Below, piece by piece: positions 61,210-64,000 of a stretch of DNA of 64,000 nucleotides. The notes under the pieces were generated by a model that was not told the DNA's origin, made no database searches, and saw only the letters and a list, made by a program, of their open reading frames with translations. The stretch covers positions 1 to 64,000 of the forward strand of contig NZ_JAOAMV010000002.1 of the NCBI RefSeq assembly GCF_025154015.1, given 5' to 3'. This stretch comes from Tsuneonella litorea. Lineage in GTDB: Bacteria; Pseudomonadota; Alphaproteobacteria; Sphingomonadales; Sphingomonadaceae. Position 1 is the stretch's first letter. Each line of letters opens with the position of its first letter. Both the position numbers and the translations under genes were made by a program.

Positions 61210-61896
61210 ATGACTGCCGCCAAGCTCCTGCTGGTCGAGGACGACCCGGCGCTCGCCGAACTGCTCGAATACAGGTTTGCGAACGAGGGCTACTCGGTTC
61301 GCGTCACGGCCGATGGCGACGAGGCCCTGCTGCTGGCCGCCGAGGACGCGCCCGACCTGATCATCCTCGACTGGATGATCGAAGGCACCAGCGGGATCGA
61401 GGTGTGTCGGCGCCTGCGTCGCACCAAGGGGACGGCGCACGTCCCGATCATCATGCTGACCGCGCGCGAGGGCGAGGACGACAAGATACGCGGGCTCGAG
61501 ACCGGCGCCGACGATTACCTGACCAAGCCGTTTTCTCCGCGCGAACTGCTCGCCCGCGTTGCTGCCGTGCTGCGCCGGATACGCCCCGCTCTGGCTGGCG
61601 AGAGTCTTGTGGTCGGCGACCTTTCGCTCGATCCGGTCGCCCACCGCGTGACGCGCCGCGGGCAGCCGCTGCACCTGGGGCCCACAGAGTACCGCCTGCT
61701 CAAGTTCCTGATGGAAAGCCCGGGGCGCGTTTTCAGCCGCAGCCAGCTGCTCGACGGCGTCTGGGGCACCGAAAGCGAAATCGAACTGCGCACGGTCGAT
61801 GTCCATATCCGCCGCCTGCGCCAGGCGATCGCGATCGAGGGCGCAAAGGACCCGGTGCGCACCGTGCGTTCGGCGGGATATTCGCTGGAGGGGTAG
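61210..61896 (+). CDS. phoB: Phosphate response regulator PhoB
   Basis: 228-residue OmpR-type regulator. Receiver domain with D54 as phosphoacceptor (IILDWMIEGTSGIEV), T/S and K in LTAREGEDDK and TKPFSPREL; winged-helix DNA-binding domain with LGPTEYRLLKFLMESPGRVFSR and RTVDVHIRRLRQAI. It is last in the phoR-pst-phoU-phoB run; no separate Pho box was seen in the 76-base gap before it. Confidence 0.95.
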   Translation: MTAAKLLLVEDDPALAELLEYRFANEGYSVRVTADGDEALLLAAEDAPDLIILDWMIEGTSGIEVCRRLRRTKGTAHVPIIMLTAREGEDDKIRGLETGADDYLTKPFSPRELLARVAAVLRRIRPALAGESLVVGDLSLDPVAHRVTRRGQPLHLGPTEYRLLKFLMESPGRVFSRSQLLDGVWGTESEIELRTVDVHIRRLRQAIAIEGAKDPVRTVRSAGYSLEG

Positions 61897-61914
61897 TGCG
61901 CGGTTTGCGCGCAC
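61896..61914. terminator. Short hairpin between phoB and the convergent extensin-like gene
   Basis: GTGCGCG at 61896-61902 pairs with CGCGCAC at 61908-61914 around GTTTG; the first base belongs to the phoB stop codon. No T run follows, so it is a weak candidate for a shared terminator. Confidence 0.4.
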
Positions 61915-61920
61915 AGGCCC

Positions 61921-62661
61921 TCAACGGCACACGCCGCTCCATCCGCGTGTTTGCTGGTCAAGGTGCAGGTGGTCGCGGTGGGCGGCGTTGTAGTCGGGGC
62001 TGAGGACGGTGCCGAACGCCTGGCACGCTCCGGTGCGGACGCGGTGCAGGAACCGCGCCTCCGGCCCGCTCTCCGACCAGTCCTCCAGCACCGAAATCCG
62101 TCGTCCGTCCGCGAGCACGAAGGCGGTAACGTCGATCGCGTTGCCAGTGGCGTGTTCGCTCCACCGCCCGCTTGCGCGGCCATAGAGGCGGCGGCAGCTG
62201 TAGGCGCCCAGGTGCTCGATCCGGGCGAGCGGAGAGCCGAGCGTTTCCCGCGCCGCCGGGCGGACGACGGTGTCGATCCAGCGAACGAGCCCGGCGGCGA
62301 CAGCGCAGGTTGCCGGGGGCGTCCGCGGGTTGAGCGGCAAACCAGACAGCGCGACCCGGTCTGGCCTTCTGCAGGCTCCCTCGCCCGTCGGCGGCAGCAC
62401 GGTGTGGGCGACACCGGTCCGTTCGAGAATCGCGCGGCATCGCGCTCCGTCCTCTCGCAAACCGGCCAGCTTGTGACGCGTGGCCCATCCATCGGGATCG
62501 GAGAGGGTCAGCGGCGCCCAGGGGTTTGCCTCGGGATGGGTGTCAAGCCAGCCCTTCCCCGCCAGTACCAGCGACGCGAGGACGAGGGCGGCGAACGCGA
62601 TGCGGTCGAACCGCGACGGGCGCCAGCGGCGAGCGATTCCGAGGAGCTTGCGCGGCGTCAT
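61921..62661 (-). CDS. Extensin-like family protein
   Basis: 246 residues: basic N-terminus, one membrane helix (about 19-36), then the extensin-like C-terminal domain with SEHATGNAIDVTAFVLADGRRI, RFLHRVRTGACQAFGTVLSPDYNAAHRDHLHLD (seen at about 200-235). The His/Asp set recalls the LAS-type D-Ala-D-Ala peptidase fold, so a cell-wall role is plausible. ATG 62661 overlaps the LysE stop (ATGA). Confidence 0.85.
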   Translation of the reverse strand: MTPRKLLGIARRWRPSRFDRIAFAALVLASLVLAGKGWLDTHPEANPWAPLTLSDPDGWATRHKLAGLREDGARCRAILERTGVAHTVLPPTGEGACRRPDRVALSGLPLNPRTPPATCAVAAGLVRWIDTVVRPAARETLGSPLARIEHLGAYSCRRLYGRASGRWSEHATGNAIDVTAFVLADGRRISVLEDWSESGPEARFLHRVRTGACQAFGTVLSPDYNAAHRDHLHLDQQTRGWSGVCR

Positions 62662-63287
62662 CGCACGGCGATGTCGATCAGCAGTCCTGCCGCGATTACG
62701 ACCAGGGTTGCCCCTACCGCGATATCGGCCCTGCGCCGCACCTCGGGCCGTGCGAGCGACGCGGCAACGCGGCGTCCCGCGCCGATGTAAAGTGCTCCCA
62801 CGGCCAGATCGAATACCATCGCGACGATCGCGAGCACGACGATCTGCGGCACGACCGCGGCGCGTTGATCGATGAACGGCGGAAGCATCGCGACCATGTA
62901 GACGAGCGACTTGGGATTGCCGATGGCCACCGCGATCCCGTCGGTCAGCGAGCGCCGGCCCGTTCCCGGCCGTGCCGCCGTGCCCGTCGCCGGTCCCTCG
63001 CCCGCATGAACGATCCCCCGGATGCCGAGCCATCCGAGGTAGGCCGCCCCGCCGATGGCCAGGCCGAGGAATACCCGCGGCCATGCAGCGGCCAGGGTGC
63101 CCAGTCCGAGCGCGGCGAGCAGCCACCAGGCGAGGTATCCGATCTGCATTCCCAGCAGCGCCGCCAGGCCGCTGCGCCAACCGCCGACGATCGTGCGCGC
63201 CATCACGAACAGCATCGAGACGCCAGGCACGATGCTCGTGACGGTGGTCATCAGCGCGAAGGCGGCAAGGCGTTCGGGATCGATCAC
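62658..63287 (-). CDS. LysE/RhtB-family exporter
   Basis: 209-residue inner-membrane protein with six helices; SIVPGVSMLFVMARTIVGGWRSGLAALLG is the typical N-terminal LysE stretch (about 18-46), followed by AIGNPKSLVYMVAMLPPFI. Members export amino acids or homoserine lactones; the substrate is unknown. It overlaps the extensin-like gene by four bases. Confidence 0.88.
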   Translation of the reverse strand: MIDPERLAAFALMTTVTSIVPGVSMLFVMARTIVGGWRSGLAALLGMQIGYLAWWLLAALGLGTLAAAWPRVFLGLAIGGAAYLGWLGIRGIVHAGEGPATGTAARPGTGRRSLTDGIAVAIGNPKSLVYMVAMLPPFIDQRAAVVPQIVVLAIVAMVFDLAVGALYIGAGRRVAASLARPEVRRRADIAVGATLVVIAAGLLIDIAVR

Positions 63288-63324
63288 CGCGCGCCCGTTA
63301 GTCCCGCGCGGGCGATTCGTCGAT

Positions 63325-63741
63325 CTAGCGGCGCGCGGTCAGCGGCGCGGGTTCCTGCCAACCCCTTGCGCGGCGCCAGGTGAAGGCAAGCGGAACCACG
63401 CAATCCTCGCCCGCGATCGTCACGGCGACCGGGCCGCCCGCACGGTTGTAGCGGAACGGGATATAGTAATCCTGCCAGCGCCCGCGGCTGTCGATCCGCA
63501 CGGTTCGTTCGAGGGGTCGCATGTCGCCATTGGTGATGGTCAGCAAGGCCCGCTCGTCGGGGGCAAAACCACTGGCCGAGATTACGTAGAACTTTCCGTT
63601 CGTGCCGACTTCGCCGGTGCACTCTTGGCCCTCGAACCGGTCGACCCGCTCCCATCCCCGGCTGAGCACAATGGGGTCGTAGGCCGCGGCGGCGGTTCCC
63701 GCGACGAGGGCGGTCAGGGCGATGGCCGAAAGGGTGCGCAC
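63325..63741 (-). CDS. Small exported hypothetical protein
   Basis: 138 residues with a signal peptide (MRTLSAIALTALVAGTAAA). The mature part is beta-rich with two Cys (ECTGEV and GEDCVVP) likely bridged. No family recognised. It is on the same strand as the LysE gene, 37 bases upstream of it. Confidence 0.68.
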   Translation of the reverse strand: MRTLSAIALTALVAGTAAAAYDPIVLSRGWERVDRFEGQECTGEVGTNGKFYVISASGFAPDERALLTITNGDMRPLERTVRIDSRGRWQDYYIPFRYNRAGGPVAVTIAGEDCVVPLAFTWRRARGWQEPAPLTARR

Positions 63742-63815
63742 GGCGCTTGTCTAGGCTCTTGCGCGGCATCTCGCACGCGCGGGTTTCGCGGCGGCCCGGA
63801 TCGGGACAGCGGGGA

Positions 63816-64000
63816 TCAGTGAAAGTCGCGGCTCGGCGGCAGCGGCATGAGCCTGGGGATGATGCGCGCGTCGCGCGGGTGGCCTTGGAAGCCGCACTCC
63901 CGGTTGCCTGGGGGCGGCGGTTCCCACGGCTCGACCGGCGGCTTTTCGCAGGGATCGTCCTTGCCTGAGCGCAGGTCGCCACGCGGGTTGAGCTTGCTTG
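63816..64000 (-). CDS. C-terminal part of a Pro/Cys-containing protein, cut by the window edge
   Basis: Reading from the window end on the minus strand in one frame gives about 60 residues (KLNPRGDLRSGKDDPCEKPP, then WEPPPPGNRECGFQG and RDARIIPRLMPLPPSRDFH) and a TGA at 63816-63818. Pro-rich, with two Cys; looks like a real C-terminus because other frames here give low-complexity Arg/Ala strings. The N-terminus is outside the window and the family is not identified. Confidence 0.5.
   Translation of the reverse strand, partial: SKLNPRGDLRSGKDDPCEKPPVEPWEPPPPGNRECGFQGHPRDARIIPRLMPLPPSRDFH

Overview
The window is gene-dense, GC-rich bacterial chromosome with short intergenic gaps, many stop/start overlaps and frequent GTG or TTG starts. 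Gene content and protein character point to an alphaproteobacterium of the Sphingomonadales, most likely Erythrobacteraceae. Clues are DUF4170, the phoR-pstCAB-phoU-phoB order, the GatB/YqeY-dnaG-rpoD cluster, a TPR plus HupE pair, an AHH protein and a COQ4-like protein. This placement is inference; no 16S rRNA gene is present. Almost everything is core chromosome. I see no CRISPR array, prophage or intact insertion sequence, and no gene-free stretch longer than about 300 bases.

Layout. 1-1740 is the only accessory-looking part: it is visibly less GC-rich and holds a small Cys-rich protein, a GIY-YIG gene broken by one in-frame stop, and an MGGYGSG-type protein. 1799-9385 holds ribH, an aldo/keto reductase, an M13 peptidase, enolase and a run of four small membrane-associated proteins. 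9476-14550 (minus) has greA and carA-carB. 14676-24515 (plus) has GatB/YqeY, dnaG, rpoD, a metallo-beta-lactamase-fold hydrolase, rpiB, glyA, nrdR, an RNA methyltransferase and rpsD, with a chorismate mutase on the other strand. 24584-34764 (minus) has HupE with a TPR protein, tgt, a DUF481 barrel, an ABC-2 exporter, queA, a cyclophilin, coaD, a polyprenyl synthase and xseB. 34838-39287 (plus) is centred on purL; COQ4-like and serB follow on the minus strand.

41056-47749 (plus) is miaA followed by branched-chain amino acid synthesis: ilvB, ilvN, ilvC, an I78 inhibitor lipoprotein and leuA. leuA has a recognisable 16-residue leader peptide (leuL) with alternative RNA pairings, and a terminator-like hairpin lies between miaA and ilvB. 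47778-53543 holds secreted or hypothetical proteins, an amidohydrolase, a nitronate monooxygenase, an AHH-type nuclease-like protein with a coupled unknown gene, and a flavodoxin-like protein. recJ and two tandem tRNA-Glu genes follow; the tRNAs differ only at the wobble base. 55760-61896 is the phosphate-response cluster phoR-pstC-pstA-pstB-phoU-phoB with a near-perfect Pho box before pstC and no pstS. The window ends with an extensin-like protein, a LysE exporter, a small secreted protein and the C-terminal part of a gene running off the edge.

The most useful observations beyond routine annotation are the leuL attenuator, the Pho box, the tRNA-Glu pair, the divergent serB/miaA starts that overlap inside both coding regions, the broken GIY-YIG gene, and the uncharacterised AHH gene pair.
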